A stretch of 64,000 nucleotides of DNA from Siphonodentalium dalli (lineage: Eukaryota; Mollusca; Scaphopoda; Gadilida; Siphonodentaliidae): positions 11,178,036-11,242,035 of the forward strand of contig CP136069.1 in the NCBI GenBank assembly GCA_032622095.1. The letters run 5' to 3'. Below the pieces are notes generated by a model. That model did no database searches, was not told the DNA's origin, and saw only the letters and a list, made by a program, of their open reading frames with translations. Positions 15,028 to 27,800 of this stretch are shown one piece after another (position 1 is the first letter of the stretch; each line of letters opens with the position of its first letter). The position numbers were made by a program, and so were the translations under genes.

Positions 15028-15470
15028 TAGAACATAACAGCATCCAGAGACAGGGGGTTGACATTTCAAACCAATAATAGATTGAAGTTGTTATCGTACA
15101 TGTTGTTTGTTTCCAACAATTATACAGTATATTGGCGGGGAATCTGTTGTTTTTAGAACAGCATTTGCATATTTTCCGACATTTGGTCAAAACTTTGGAC
15201 TGAACTGGCCATCAGTTTGAAATTTTCCAACTTTAGTGGTAATACTTGGTTTGAATTTTCCACAGTTTGAAAGTTTTAGGCCAGTCCAGATGCTAGGATT
15301 TTGCAATTTTCATGTTTAGATTTCAAAATGTTATCAACCCCTGTGTTCTGGTCCTTCCCAGTGGCCAGTAAAAAAAACTGCTAATTAATTTGAAAAAAAC
15401 AAATCGGGGTGCGATTTGTCCTGGCGTTAGAATACTAGATGTTAGGGTTTTGCATTCAAATGCATGTGGA

Positions 15471-15488
15471 CCCGACCCCAACCCACCC
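15471..15488 (-). other. G-quadruplex motif in S1
   Basis: On the minus strand this reads as four G-runs of 3, 3, 4 and 3 separated by loops of 1, 2 and 2 bases (GGGTGGGTTGGGGTCGGG), with a fifth GGG 8 bases further out. It fits the canonical G3+N1-7 rule with very short loops and is the one markedly GC-rich spot in about 50 kb of AT-rich repeat DNA. Folding is inferred, not shown. Confidence 0.75.
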
Positions 15489-15751
15489 GACGCAAACCCG
15501 CTAGCCGCGTCATGACTGCATCATCAATGTGTTGAGAAGATGGTTGTTTATATGCTCCAAATAATTATTCTGACATTGATAATAGTTATGAACATCATTG
15601 AAATGAACTCGGAATGATTAAAACAACCACAACCGCGTACATATGACTTCATAAAACATCAGCACTTTACTGCGGCTTGTGTTGACAGAACTAACTCTGT
15701 ATTGGTCACGGTGTCACTCCATAGTTGTCTTGGGACTTGCATCTTTCGTGC

Positions 15752-15927
15752 ATTTGCATGCAGTCTGGATAATGTGTATTTCTTAGAAGCATTGCAACAT
15801 CGAAAATGTTACCACGATTTATCGCTTTATATATTAGAAATGATTTTGATGCTGGTTGCCCCATGTGAATATATATAGGCATACTAGCAGGCCTAATTAT
15901 CTAAGTCAATCCAGCATTCAGTATAAA
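15752..15927 (+). promoter_or_regulatory. Possible promoter-like cluster in S1
   Basis: An octamer-type motif ATTTGCAT (15752-15759) is followed by TATATATAGG (15870-15879) and TATAAA (15922-15927). In AT-rich DNA such motifs arise by chance, and no gene follows; downstream lies more of S and then satellite. If active, it would drive transcription into S and the satellite. The same arrangement is present in S2 and S3. Confidence 0.2.
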
Positions 15928-16023
15928 GTGTGCAAATCATCAACATAACACCCTTGTTTCCTTTATGGTTTGGTATCAGTAAACTCAGGAGTCGTATATT
16001 AATGTTCGCTCAGTTTTTAATTA

Positions 16024-16041
16024 GCGCACCGATGGGTGCGC
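16024..16041. other. Hairpin in S1 (GCGCACC stem)
   Basis: GCGCACC, loop GATG, GGTGCGC: a perfect 7-bp stem next to the right arm of the long-range inverted repeat. It is absent from the left arm, so it may be an insertion in one terminus. Confidence 0.6.
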
Positions 16042-16313
16042 GAAAAATAGTACTGCGCATATTAAACTTTATTCTTTAAGCATATTTTAGTGTATCTGAA
16101 CAAATATTCACACATACATATGGAATTGAGGCTCAAGTTTGTACAACTTACATGGAGCCTCGCTCCTGATACATTTAAAACAAATACATTAACATTACAA
16201 GATCACAGAAATGTTTAGCAAGGGATATGGAATACAGAATGTGTGAGTTGCTGGGGCTGGTGTTCCATCCGTAATATAATCCAAACTCGATAGTTTAGAA
16301 GTCGCCAATCAAT

Positions 16314-16369
16314 ATTTAGATGGAATAGTCAGTAATGAGACATTTAGATGGTATAGTCAGTAATGAGAC
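16314..16369. repeat. 28-bp tandem duplication in S1
   Basis: Two adjacent 28-bp copies beginning ATTTAGATGG, differing by one base (GGAATAG versus GGTATAG), starting at 16314 and 16342. The same pair is at 21367-21422 and 33783-33838, so it predates the triplication. Confidence 0.9.
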
Positions 16370-16787
16370 ATCTCTGTTTGTTTTTGTTTTACAAATAAAA
16401 TAATTTGATTAGGGTTGTTCAAAACGCTTTGTTTTAGCTTGTACAATTAGATCAATCCAAATCGAATGGTATTTTGATTGTTGAGTATGCCTTCTACCCC
16501 GTAAAGGAAATTCACGAAAGCGCTGACCCAAATTTGTTTGGCCATCAGCTGTCCATCAAATTGTCCACAAAATGGACAACCCACCTCCACCATTTCAGTC
16601 AAAGTGTTTTGAGTAGGGTTTTGTGTGGATTTATTTGTGGAGAGGAAGCCCCTGTGTGTCTTTTTTGACTTGTGTGGCTAGCCACATAACTTGGACAATA
16701 AAAGTCACAAAAGTCATTTGTTACAGACTCACAAAAGTTTAGCCCCACGACTACCATTTCGTAGGTATTACCGTGCTGTGAGTAGAA

Positions 16788-19700
16788 TCAGTGGATTGTT
16801 TAGGTATAATGGTCACTCCTCTCAGTAGATTGTTTAGGTATAATGGACACTCCTCTCAGTAGATTGTTTAGGTAAAATGGTCACTCCTCTCAGTAGATTG
16901 TTTAGGTATAATGGTCACTCCTCTCAGTAGATTGTTTAGGTATAATGGACACTCCTCTCAGTATATTGTTTAGGTATAATGGACACTCCTCTCAGTATAT
17001 TGTTTAGGTATAATGGTCACTCCTCTCAGTAGATTGTTTAGGTATAATGGACACTCCTCTCAGTAGATAATGGACACTCCTCTCAGTAGATTGTTTAGGT
17101 ATAATGGATACTCATCTCAGTAGATTGTTTAGGTATAATGGACACTCCTCTCAGTAGATTGTTTAGGTATAATGGACACTCATCTCAGTAGATTGTTTAT
17201 GTATAATGGACACTCATCTCATTAGATTGTTTAGGTATAATGGACACTGATATCAGTAGATTGTTCAGGTATAATGGACACTCCTCTCAGTAGATTGTTT
17301 AGGTATAATTGACACTCCTCTCAGTAGATTGTTTAGGTATAATGGACACTCCTCTCAGTAGATTGTTTAGGTATAATGGACACTCCTCTCAGTAGATTGT
17401 TTAGGTATAATGGACACTCCTCTCAGTAGATTGTTTAGGTATAAAGGACACTCATCTCAGTAGATTGTTTAGGTATAATGGACACTCATCTCAGTAGATT
17501 GTTTAGGTATAATGGTCACTCATCTCAGTAGATTGTTTAGGTAAAATGGTCACTCCTCTCAGTAGATTGTTTAGGTATAATGGACACTCCTCTCAGTAGA
17601 TAATGGACACTCCTCTCAGTAGATTGTTTAGGTATAATGGACTCTCATCTCAGTAGATTGTTTAGGTATAATGGACACCCCTCTCAGTAGATTGTTTAGG
17701 TATAATGGACACTCCTCTCGGTAGATTGTTTGGGTATAATGGACACTCCTATCAGTAGATTGTTTGGGTATAATGGACACTCCTCTCAGTAGATTGTTTA
17801 GGTATAATGGACACTCCTCTCAGTAGATTGTTTAGGTATAATGGACACTCCTCTCAGTAGATTGTTTAGGTATAATGGACACTCATCGCAGTAGATTGTT
17901 TAGGTATAACGGACACTCCTCTCAGTAGATAATGGACACTCCTCTCAGTAGATTGTTTAGGTATAATGGACACTCATCTCAGTAGATTGTTCAGGTATAA
18001 TGGACACTCATCTCAGTAGATTGTTTAGGTATAATGGACACTCCTCTCAGTAGATATTGGACACTCATCGCATTAGATAATGGACACTCCTCTCAGTGGA
18101 TAATGGACACTCATCTCAGTAGATAATGGACACTCATCTCAGTGGATAATGTACACTCATCTCAGTAGGTTGTTTAGGTATAATGGACACTCCTCTCAGT
18201 AGATAATGTACACTCCTCTCAGTAGATAATGGACACTCATCCCAGTAGATTGTTTAGGTATAATGGACACTCATCTCAGTAGATTGTTTAGGTATAATGG
18301 ACACTCCTCTCAGTAGATTGTTTAGGTATAATGGTCACTCCTCTTAGTAGATCGTTTAGGTATAATGGACACTCATCTCAGTAGATTGTTTAGGTATAAT
18401 GGACACTCCTATTAGTAGATAATGGACACTCCTCTCAGCAGATTGTTTAGGTATAATGGACACTCCTCTCAGTAGATATTGGACACTCCTCTCAGTAGAT
18501 AATGGACACTAATATCGGTAGATTGTTTAGATATAATGGACACTCCTCTCAGTAGATTGTTTAGGTATAATGGTCACTCATCTCAGTAGATTGTTTAGGT
18601 ATAATGGACACTCATCTCAGTAGATTGTTTATGTATAATGGACACTCCTCTCAGTAGATTGTTTAGGTATAATGGACACTCATCTCAGTAGATTGTTTAT
18701 GTATAATGGACACTCCACTCAGTAGATTGTTTAGGTATAATGGACACTCCTCTCAGTAGATTGTTTATGTATAATGGACACTCCTCTCAGTATATTGTTT
18801 AGGTATAATGGACACTCCTCTCAGTATATTGTTTAGGTATAATGGACACTCCTCTCGGTATATTGTTTAGGTATAATGGACACTCCTCTCAGTAGATTGT
18901 TTAGGTATAATGGACACTCCTCTCAGTAGATTGTTGAGGTACAATGGTCACTCATCTCAGTAGATTGTTTAGGTATAATGGACACTCCTCTCAGCAGATT
19001 GTTTAGGTATAATGGACACTCATCTCAGTAGATTGTTTATGTATAATGGACACTCCTCTCAGTAGATTGTTTAGGTATAATGGACACTCATCTCAGTAGA
19101 TTGTTTATGTATAATGGACACTCCTCTCAGTAGATTGTTTAGGTATAATGGACACTCATTTCAGTATATTGTTTATGTATAATGGACACTCCTCTCAGTA
19201 GATTGTTTAGGTATAATGGACACTCATCTCAGTAGATTGTTTATGTATAATGGACACTCCTCTCAGTAGATTGTTTAGGTATAATGGACACTCATCTCAG
19301 TAGATTGTTTATGTATAATGGACACTCCTCTCAGTAGATTGTTTAGGTATAATGGACACTCGTCTCAGTATATTGTTTAGGTATAATGGACACTCCTCTC
19401 AGTATATTGTTTAGGTATAATGGACACTCCTCTCAGTAGATTGTTTAGGTATAATGGACACTCCTCTCAGTAGATTGTTTAGGTATAATGGACACTCCTC
19501 TCAGTAGATTGCTTAGGTATAATGGACACTCGTCTCAGTAGATTGTTTAGGTATAATGGACACTCCTCTCAGTATATTGTTTAGGTATACTGGACACTCC
19601 TCTCAGTAGATTGTTTAGGTATAATGGACACTCATCTCAGTAGATTGTTTAGGTACAATGGTCACTCATCTCAGTAGATTGTTTAGGTATAATGGACACT

Positions 19701-19842
19701 CCTCTCAGTAGATTGTTTAGGTATAATGGACACTCATCTCAGTAGATTGTTTATGTATAATGGACACTCCTCTCAGTAGATTGTTTAGGTATAATGGACA
19801 CTCATCTCAGTAGATTGTTTAGGTATAATGGACACTCCTCTC
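16788..19842. repeat. 34-bp satellite array, block A2
   Basis: A 3.06-kb array of the same monomer in the same orientation between S1 and S2. It opens with a hybrid monomer, TCAGTGGATTGTTTAGG, that also opens A3 and A4. Short 23-bp monomers lie at about 17070, 17600 and 17930-18530. Towards the end are many GTTTATG variants. The order of variant monomers resembles the end of A1 and the start of A3, with deletions. Confidence 0.97.
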
Positions 19843-21840
19843 CCATATCCCAATTATACGCATACCTTACCCATATTTATATTCGCGCAATACTATTTTT
19901 CGCTAAGTTTTGAACACCCCCATCTATAAATTATATAACTGTGCGAATTTAAAACTGGCAAAATCCATGTTCTTAAAAGTCTCGGATTTGATAACAGCAT
20001 CAGTTCTTATATTCGTTCCGGGATTCGAAGATACATGTACATGTCTATATTAAACACCATCACGATGAATTTACATCGTGTAGAACATAACAGCATCCAG
20101 AGACAGGGGGTTGACATTTCAAACCAATAATAGATTGAAGTTGTTATCGTACATGTTGTTTGTTTCCAACAATTATACAGTATATTGGCGGGGAATCTGT
20201 TGTTTTTAGAACAGCATTTGCATATTTTCCGACATTTGGTCAAAACTTTGGACTGAACTGGCCATCAGTTTGAAATTTTCCAACTTTAGTGGTAATACTT
20301 GGTTTGAATTTTCCACAGTTTGAAAGTTTTAGGCCAGTCCAGATGCTAGGATTTTGCAATTTTCATGTTTAGATTTCAAAATGTTATCAACCCCTGTGTT
20401 CTGGTCCTTCCCAGTGGCCAGTAAAAAAAACTGCTAATTAATTTGAAAAAAACAAATCGGGGTGCGATTTGTCCTGGCGTTAGAATACTAGATGTTAGGG
20501 TTTTGCATTCAAATGCATGTGGACCCGACCCCAACCCACCCGACGCAAACCCGCTAGCCGCGTCATGACTGCATCATCAATGTGTTGAGAAGATGGTTGT
20601 TTATATGCTCCAAATAATTATTCTGACATTGATAATAGTTATAAACATCATTGAAATGAACTCGGAATGATTAAAACAACCACAACCGCGTACATATGAC
20701 TTCATAAAACATCAGCACTTTACTGCGGCTTGTGTTGACAGAACTAACTCTGTATTGGTCACGGTGTCACTCCATAGTTGTCTTGGGACTTGCATCTTTC
20801 GTGCATTTGCATGCAGTCTGGATAATGTGTATTTCTTAGAAGCATTGCAACATCGAAAATGTTACCACGATTTATCGCTTTATATATTAGAAATGATTTT
20901 GATGCTGGTTGCCCCATGTGAATATATATAGGCATACTAGCAGGCCTAATTATCTAAGTCAATCCAGCATTCAGTATAAAGTGTGCAAATCATCAACATA
21001 ACACCCTTGTTTCCTTTATGGTTTGGTATCAGTAAACTCAGGAGTCGTATATTAATGTTCGCTCAGTTTTTAATTAGCGCACCGATGGGTGCGCGAAAAA
21101 TAGTACTGCGCATATTAAACTTTATTCTTTAAGCATATTTTAGTGTATCTGAACAAATATTCACACATACATATGGAATTGAGGCTCAAGTTTGTACAAC
21201 TTACATGGAGCCTCGCTCCTGATACATTTAAAACAAATACATTAACATTACAAGATCACAGAAATGTTTAGCAAGGGATATGGAATACAGAATGTGTGAG
21301 TTGCTGGGGCTGGTGTTCCATCCGTAATATAATCCAAACTCGATAGTTTAGAAGTCGCCAATCAATATTTAGATGGAATAGTCAGTAATGAGACATTTAG
21401 ATGGTATAGTCAGTAATGAGACATCTCTGTTTGTTTTTGTTTTACAAATAAAATAATTTGATTAGGGTTGTTCAAAACGCTTTGTTTTAGCTTGTACAAT
21501 TAGATCAATCCAAATCGAATGGTATTTTGATTGTTGAGTATGCCTTCTACCCCGTAAAGGAAATTCACGAAAGCGCTGACCCAAATTTGTTTGGCCATCA
21601 GCTGTCCATCAAATTGTCCACAAAATGGACAACCCACCTCCACCATTTCAGTCAAAGTGTTTTGAGTAGGGTTTTGTGTGGATTTATTTGTGGAGAGGAA
21701 GCCCCTGTGTGTCTTTTTTGACTTGTGTGGCTAGCCACATAACTTGGACAATAAAAGTCACAAAAGTCATTTGTTACAGACTCACAAAAGTTTAGCCCCA
21801 CGACTACCATTTCGTAGGTATTACCGTGCTGCGAGTAGAA
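19843..21840. repeat. Interspersed 1,998-bp segment S, copy 2
   Basis: Same length and content as S1 at a constant 5,053-bp offset. It shares A at 20643 and C at 21832 with S3, and C at 21568 with S1, so S2 and S3 look like the closest pair. Junctions with the array are identical to those of S1. Internal parts: inverted repeat arms 19885-19903 and 21093-21111, 28-bp tandem pair 21367-21422. Confidence 0.93.
20524..20541 (-). other. G-quadruplex motif in S2
   Basis: Identical to the S1 motif: four minus-strand G-runs with loops of 1, 2 and 2 bases. Confidence 0.75.
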
Positions 21841-24800
21841 TCAGTGGATTGTTTAGGTATAATGGTCACTCCTCTCAGTAGATTGTTTAGGTATAATGGA
21901 CACTCCTCTCAGTAGATTGTTTAGGTAAAATGGTCACTCCTCTCAGTAGATTGTTTAGGTATAATGGTCACTCAGTAGATTGTTTAGGTATAATGGACAC
22001 TCCTCTCAGTATATTGTTTAGGTATAATGGACACTCCTCTCAGTAGATTGTTTAGGTATAATGGTCACTCCTCTCAGTAGATTGTTTAGGTATAATGGAC
22101 ACTCCTCTCAGTAGATAATGGACACTCCTCTCAGTAGATTGTTTAGGTATAATGGATACTCATCTCAGTAGATTGTTTAGGTATAATGGACACTCCTCTC
22201 AGTAGATTGTTTAGGTATAATGGACACTCATCTCAGTAGATTGTTTATGTATAATGGACACTCATCTCATTAGATTGTTTAGGTATAATGGACACTGATA
22301 TCAGTAGATTGTTCAGGTATAATGGACACTCCTCTCAGTAGATTGTTTAGGTATAATTGACACTCCTCTCAGTAGATTGTTTAGGTATAATGGTCACTCC
22401 TCTCAGTAGATTGTTTAGGTATAATGGACACTCCTCTCAGTAGATAATGGACACTCATCTCAGTAGATTGTTTAGGTATAATGGACACTCCTCTCAGTAA
22501 ATTGTTTAGGTATAATGGACACTCCTCTCAGTAGATTGTTTGGGTATAATGGACACTCATCTCAGTAGATTGTTTAGGTATAATGGACACTCATATCAGT
22601 AGATTGTTTAGGTATAATGGACACTCCTCTCAGTAGATTGTTTAGGTATAATGGACACTCCTCTCAGTAGATTGTTTAGGTATAATGGACACTCCTCTCA
22701 GTAGATTGTTTGGGTATAATGGACACTCCTCTCAGTAGATTGTTTAGGTATAATGGACACTCCTCTCAGTAGATTGTTTAGGTATAATGGACACTCCTCT
22801 CAGTAGATTGTTTAGGTATAATGGACACTCCTCTCAGTAGATTGTTTAGGTATAAAGGACACTCATCTCAGTAGATTGTTTAGGTATAATGGACACTCAT
22901 CTCAGTAGATTGTTTAGGTATAATGGTCACTCATCTCAGTAGATTGTTTAGGTATAATGGTCACTCCTCTCAGTAGATTGTTTAGGTATAATGGACACTC
23001 CTCTCAGTATATAATGGACACTCCTCTCAGTAGATTGTTTAGGTATAATGGACTCTCATCTCAGTAGATTGTTTAGGTATAATGGACACCCCTCTCAGTA
23101 GATTGTTTAGGTATAATGGACACTCCTCTCGGTAGATTGTTTGGGTATAATGGACACTCCTCTCAGTAGATTGTTTGGGTATAATGGACACTCCTCTCAG
23201 TAGATTGTTTAGGTATAATGGACACTCCTCTCAGTAGATTGTTTAGGTATAATGGACACTCCTCTCAGTAGATTGTTTAGGTATAATGGACACTCATCGC
23301 AGTAGATTGTTTAGGTATAACGGACACTCATCTCAGTAGATAATGGACACTCCTCTCAGTAGATTGTTTAGGTATAATGGACACTCATCTCAGTAGATTG
23401 TTCAGGTATAATGGACACTCATCTCAGTAGATTGTTTAGGTATAATGGACACTCCTCTCAGTAGATATCGGACACTCATCGCATTAGATAATGGACACTC
23501 CTCTAGTAGATAATGGACACTCATCTCAGTAGATAATGGACACTCATCTCAGTGGATAATGGACACTCATCTCAGTAGGTTGTTTAGGTATAATGGACAC
23601 TCCTCTCAGCAGATAATGTACACTCCTCTCAGTAGAAAATGGACACTCCTCTCAGTAGATTGTTTGGGTATAATGGACACTCATCTCAGTAGATTGTTTA
23701 GGTATAATGGACACTCATATCAGTAGATTGTTTAGGTATAATGGACACTCCTCTCAGTAGATTGTTTAGGTATAATGGACACTCCTCTCAGTAGATTGTT
23801 TAGGTATAATGGACACTCCTCTCAGTAGATTGTTTGGGTATAATGGACACTCCTCTCAGTAGATTGTTTAGGTATAATGGACACTCCTCTCAGTAGATTG
23901 TTTAGGTATAATGGACACTCCTCTCAGTAGATTGTTTAGGTATAAAGGACACTCATCTCAGTAGATTGTTTAGGTATAATGGACACTCATCTCAGTAGAT
24001 TGTTTAGGTATAATGGTCACTCATCTCAGTAGATTGTTTAGGTATAATGGTCACTCCTCTCAGTAGATTGTTTAGGTATAATGGACACTCCTCTCAGTAG
24101 ATAATGGACACTCCTCTCAGTAGATTGTTTAGGTATAATGGACTCTCATCTCAGTAGATTGTTTAGGTATAATGGACACCCCTCTCAGTAGATTGTTTAG
24201 GTATAATGGACACTCCTCTCAGTAGATTGTTTAGGTATAATGGACACTCCTCTCAGTAGATTGTTTAGGTATAATGGACACTCCTCTCAGTAGATTGTTT
24301 AGGTATAATGGACACTCCTCTCAGTAGATTGTTTAGGTATAAAGGACACTCATCTCAGTAGATTGTTTAGGTATAATGGACACTCATCTCAGTAGATTGT
24401 TTAGGTATAATGGCCACTCATCTCAGTAGATTGTTTAGGTATAATGGTCACTCCTCTCAGTAGATTGCTTAGGTATAATGGACACTCCTCTCAGTAGATA
24501 ATGGACACTCCTCTCAGTAGATTGTTTAGGTATAATGGACTCTCATCTCAGTAGATTGTTTAGGTATAATGGACACCCCTCTCAGTAGATTGTTTAGGTA
24601 TAATGGACACTCCTCTCGGTAGATTGTTTGGGTATAATGGACACTCCTCTCAGTAGATTGTTTGGGTATAATGGACACTCCTCTCAGTAGATTGTTTAGG
24701 TATAATGGACACTCCTCTCAGTAGATTGTTTAGGTATAATGGACACTCCTCTCAGTAGATTGTTTAGGTATAATGGACACTCATCGCAGTAGATTGTTTA

Positions 24801-27800
24801 GGTATAACGGACACTCATCTCAGTAGATAATGGACACTCCTCTCAGTAGATTGTTTAGGTATAATGGACACTCATCTCAGTAGATTGTTCAGGTATAATG
24901 GACACTCATCTCAGTAGATTGTTTAGGTATAATGGACACTCCTCTCAGTAGATATTGGACACTCATCGCATTAGATAATGGACACTCCTCTCAGTAGATA
25001 ATGGACACTCATCTCAGTAGATAATGGACACTCATCTCAGTGGATAATGGACACTCATCTCAGTAGGTTTGTTTAGGTATAATGGACACTCCTCTCAGTA
25101 GATAATGTACACTCCTCTCAGTAGAAAATGGACACTCATCTCAGTAGATTGTTTAGGTATAATGGACACTCGTCTCAGTAGATTGTTTAGGTATAATGGA
25201 CACTCCTCTCAGTAGATTGTTTAGGTATAATGGTCACTCCTCTTAGTAGATCGTTTAGGTATAATGGACACTCATCTCAGTAGATTGTTTAGGTATAATG
25301 GACACTCCTATTAGTAGATAATGGACACTCCTCTCAGCAGATTGTTTAGGTATAATGGACACTCCTCTCAGTAGATATTGGACACTCCTCTCAGCAGATA
25401 ATGGACACTCATCTCGGTAGATTGTTTAGATATAATGGACACTCCTCTCAGTAGATTGTTTAGGTATAATGGTCACTCATCTCAGTAGATTGTTTAGGTA
25501 TAATGGACACTCATCTCAGTAGATTGTTTATGTATAATGGACACTCCTCTCAGTAGATTGTTTAGGTGTAATGGACACTCATCTCAGTAGATTGTTTATG
25601 TATAATGGACACTCCACTCAGTAGATTGTTTAGGTATAATGGACACTCCTCTCAGTAGATTGTTTAGGTATAATGGACACTCCTCTCAGTAGATTGTTTA
25701 GGTATAATGGACACTCCTCTCAGTATATTGTTTAGGTATAATGGACACTCCTCTCGGTATATTGTTTAGGTATAATGGACACTCCTCTCAGTAGATTGTT
25801 TAGGTATAATGGACACTCCTCTCAGTAGATTGTTTAGGTACAATGGTCACTCATCTCAGTAGATTGTTTAGGTATAATGGACACTCCTCTCAGCAGATTG
25901 TTTAGGTATAATGGACACTCATCTCAGTAGATTGTTTATGTATAATGGACACTCATCTCAGTAGATTGTTTATGTATAATGGACACTCATCTCAGTAGAT
26001 TGTTTATGTATAATGGACACTCCTCTCAGTAGATTGTTTAGGTATAATGGACACTCATCTCAGTAGATTGTTTATGTATAATGGACACTCCTCTCAGTAG
26101 ATTGTTTAGGTATAATGGACACTCGTCTCAGTATATTGTTTAGGTATAATGGACACTCCTCTCAGTATATTGTTTAGGTATAATGGACACTCCTCTCAGT
26201 AGATTGTTTAGGTATAATGGACACTCCTCTCAGTAGATTGTTTAGGTATAATGGACACTCCTCTCAGTAGATTGCTTAGGTATAATGGACACTCGTCTCA
26301 GTAGATTGTGTAGGTATAATGGACACTCCTCTCAGTATATTGTTTAGGTATACTGGACACTCCTCTCAGTAGATTGTTTAGGTATAATGGACACTCATCT
26401 CAGTAGATTGTTTAGGTACAATGGTCACTCATCTCAGTAGATTGTTTAGGTATAATGGACACTCCTCTCAGTAGATTGTTTAGGTATAATGGACACTCAT
26501 CTCAGTAGATTGTTTATGTATAATGGACACTCCTCTCAGTAGATTGTTTAGGTATAATGGACACTCGTCTCAGTAGATTGTTTATGTATAATGGACACTC
26601 CTCTCAGTAGATTGTTTAGGTGTAATGGACACTCCTCTCAGTAGATTGTTTAGGTATAATGGACACTCCTCTCAGTATATTGTTTAGGTATAATGGACAC
26701 TCCTCTCAGTAGATTGTTTAGGTATAATGGACACTCCTCTCAGTAGATTGTTTAGGTATAATGGACACTCCCCTCAGTAGATTGTTTAGGTATAATGGAC
26801 ACTCCTCTCAGTAGATTGTTTAGGTATAATGGTCACTCATCTCAGTAGATTGTTTAGGTATAATGGTCACTCATCTCAGTATATTGTTTAGGTATAATGG
26901 TCACTCATATCAGTAGATTGTTTAGGTATAATGGACACTCCTCTCAGTAGATTGTTTAGGTATAATGGACACTCATCTCAGTAGATTGTTTAGGTATAAT
27001 GGTCACTCATCTCAGTAGATTGTTTAGGTATAATGGACACTCATCTCAGTAGATTGTTTAGGTATAATGGACACTCCTCTCAGTAGATTGTTTAGGTATA
27101 ATGGACACTCCTCTCGGTAGATTGTTTAGGTAAAATGGTCACTCATCTCAGTAGATTGTTTAGGTATACTGGTCACTCCTCGCAGTAGATTGTTTAGGTA
27201 TAACGGACACTCCTCTCAGTAGATTGTTTAGGTATAACGGACACTCATCTCAGTAGATTGTTTAGGTATAATGGACACTCATCTCAGTAGATTGTTTAGG
27301 TATAACGGACACTCCTCGCAGTAGATTGTTTTGGTATAACGGACACTCCTCTCAGTAGATTGTTTTGGTATAACGGACACTCCTCTCAGTAGATTGTTTA
27401 GGTATAATGGACACTCCTCTCAGTAGATTGTTTAGGTATAATGGACACTCATCTCAGTATATTGTTTAGGTATAATGGACACTCGTCTCAGTAGATGGTT
27501 TAGGTATAATGGACACTCCTCTCAGTAGATTGTTTAGGTATAATGGACACTCCTCTCAGTAGATTGTTTAGGTATAATGGACACTCCTCTCAGTAGAATG
27601 TTTAGGTATAATGGACACTCCTCTCAGTATATTGTTTAGGTATAATGGACACTCCTCTCAGTATATTGTTTAGGTATAATGGACACTCCTCTCAGTATAT
27701 TGTTTTGGTATAATGGACACTCCTCTCAGTAGATTGTTTAGGTATAATGGACACTCCTCTCAGTAGATTGTTTAGGTATAATGGTCACTCATCTCAGTAG

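Larger units (their letters stand above)
14832..16058. repeat. Long-range inverted repeat inside S (possible transposon termini)
   Basis: GCGCAATACTATTTTTCGC at 14832-14850 is the reverse complement of 16040-16058 with one mismatch in 19. Just inside, both arms continue with CTAA, but the right arm carries an extra 16-bp hairpin sequence first. Just outside, both flanks are TTTAATAT/TTTATATT-like. The pair spans 1,227 bp and could mark the ends of a decayed DNA transposon. No transposase frame lies between them and I could not define a target-site duplication. Identical pairs lie at 19885-19903/21093-21111 and 32301-32319/33509-33527. Confidence 0.6.
14790..16787. repeat. Interspersed 1,998-bp segment S, copy 1
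   Basis: Non-satellite, AT-rich DNA that interrupts the array inside a monomer: CACTCCTCTC on the left is followed by CCATATCCC, and the array resumes at TCAGTGGATTG on the right, so almost nothing of the monomer was lost. Copies 2 and 3 lie 5,053 and 17,469 bp downstream with no length difference. I found only three single-base differences: 15590 is G here and A in the others, 16779 is T here and C in the others, and 16515 is C here and in copy 2 but T in copy 3. Inside are a long-range inverted repeat, several hairpins, a G-quadruplex motif, a 28-bp tandem duplication and TATA-like boxes, all listed below. Its longest open frames (14954-15190 minus, 78 codons; 16474-16668 plus, 64 codons) resemble nothing I know and are probably chance. 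It could be a non-autonomous DNA transposon or a captured piece of flanking DNA. Confidence 0.93.

Noticed and set aside
14954-15190. 78-codon minus-strand frame in S, repeated in S2 and S3
   Set aside because: It is identical three times only because S was copied recently; it has no recognisable domain or gene context.
16474-16668. 64-codon plus-strand frame in S
   Set aside because: Same reasons. The one difference inside it (33984) is silent, but one silent change is no evidence of selection.
14790-16787. S as a Helitron
   Set aside because: I could not find the TC start, the CTRR end with a nearby hairpin, and an A/T insertion site together in either orientation.
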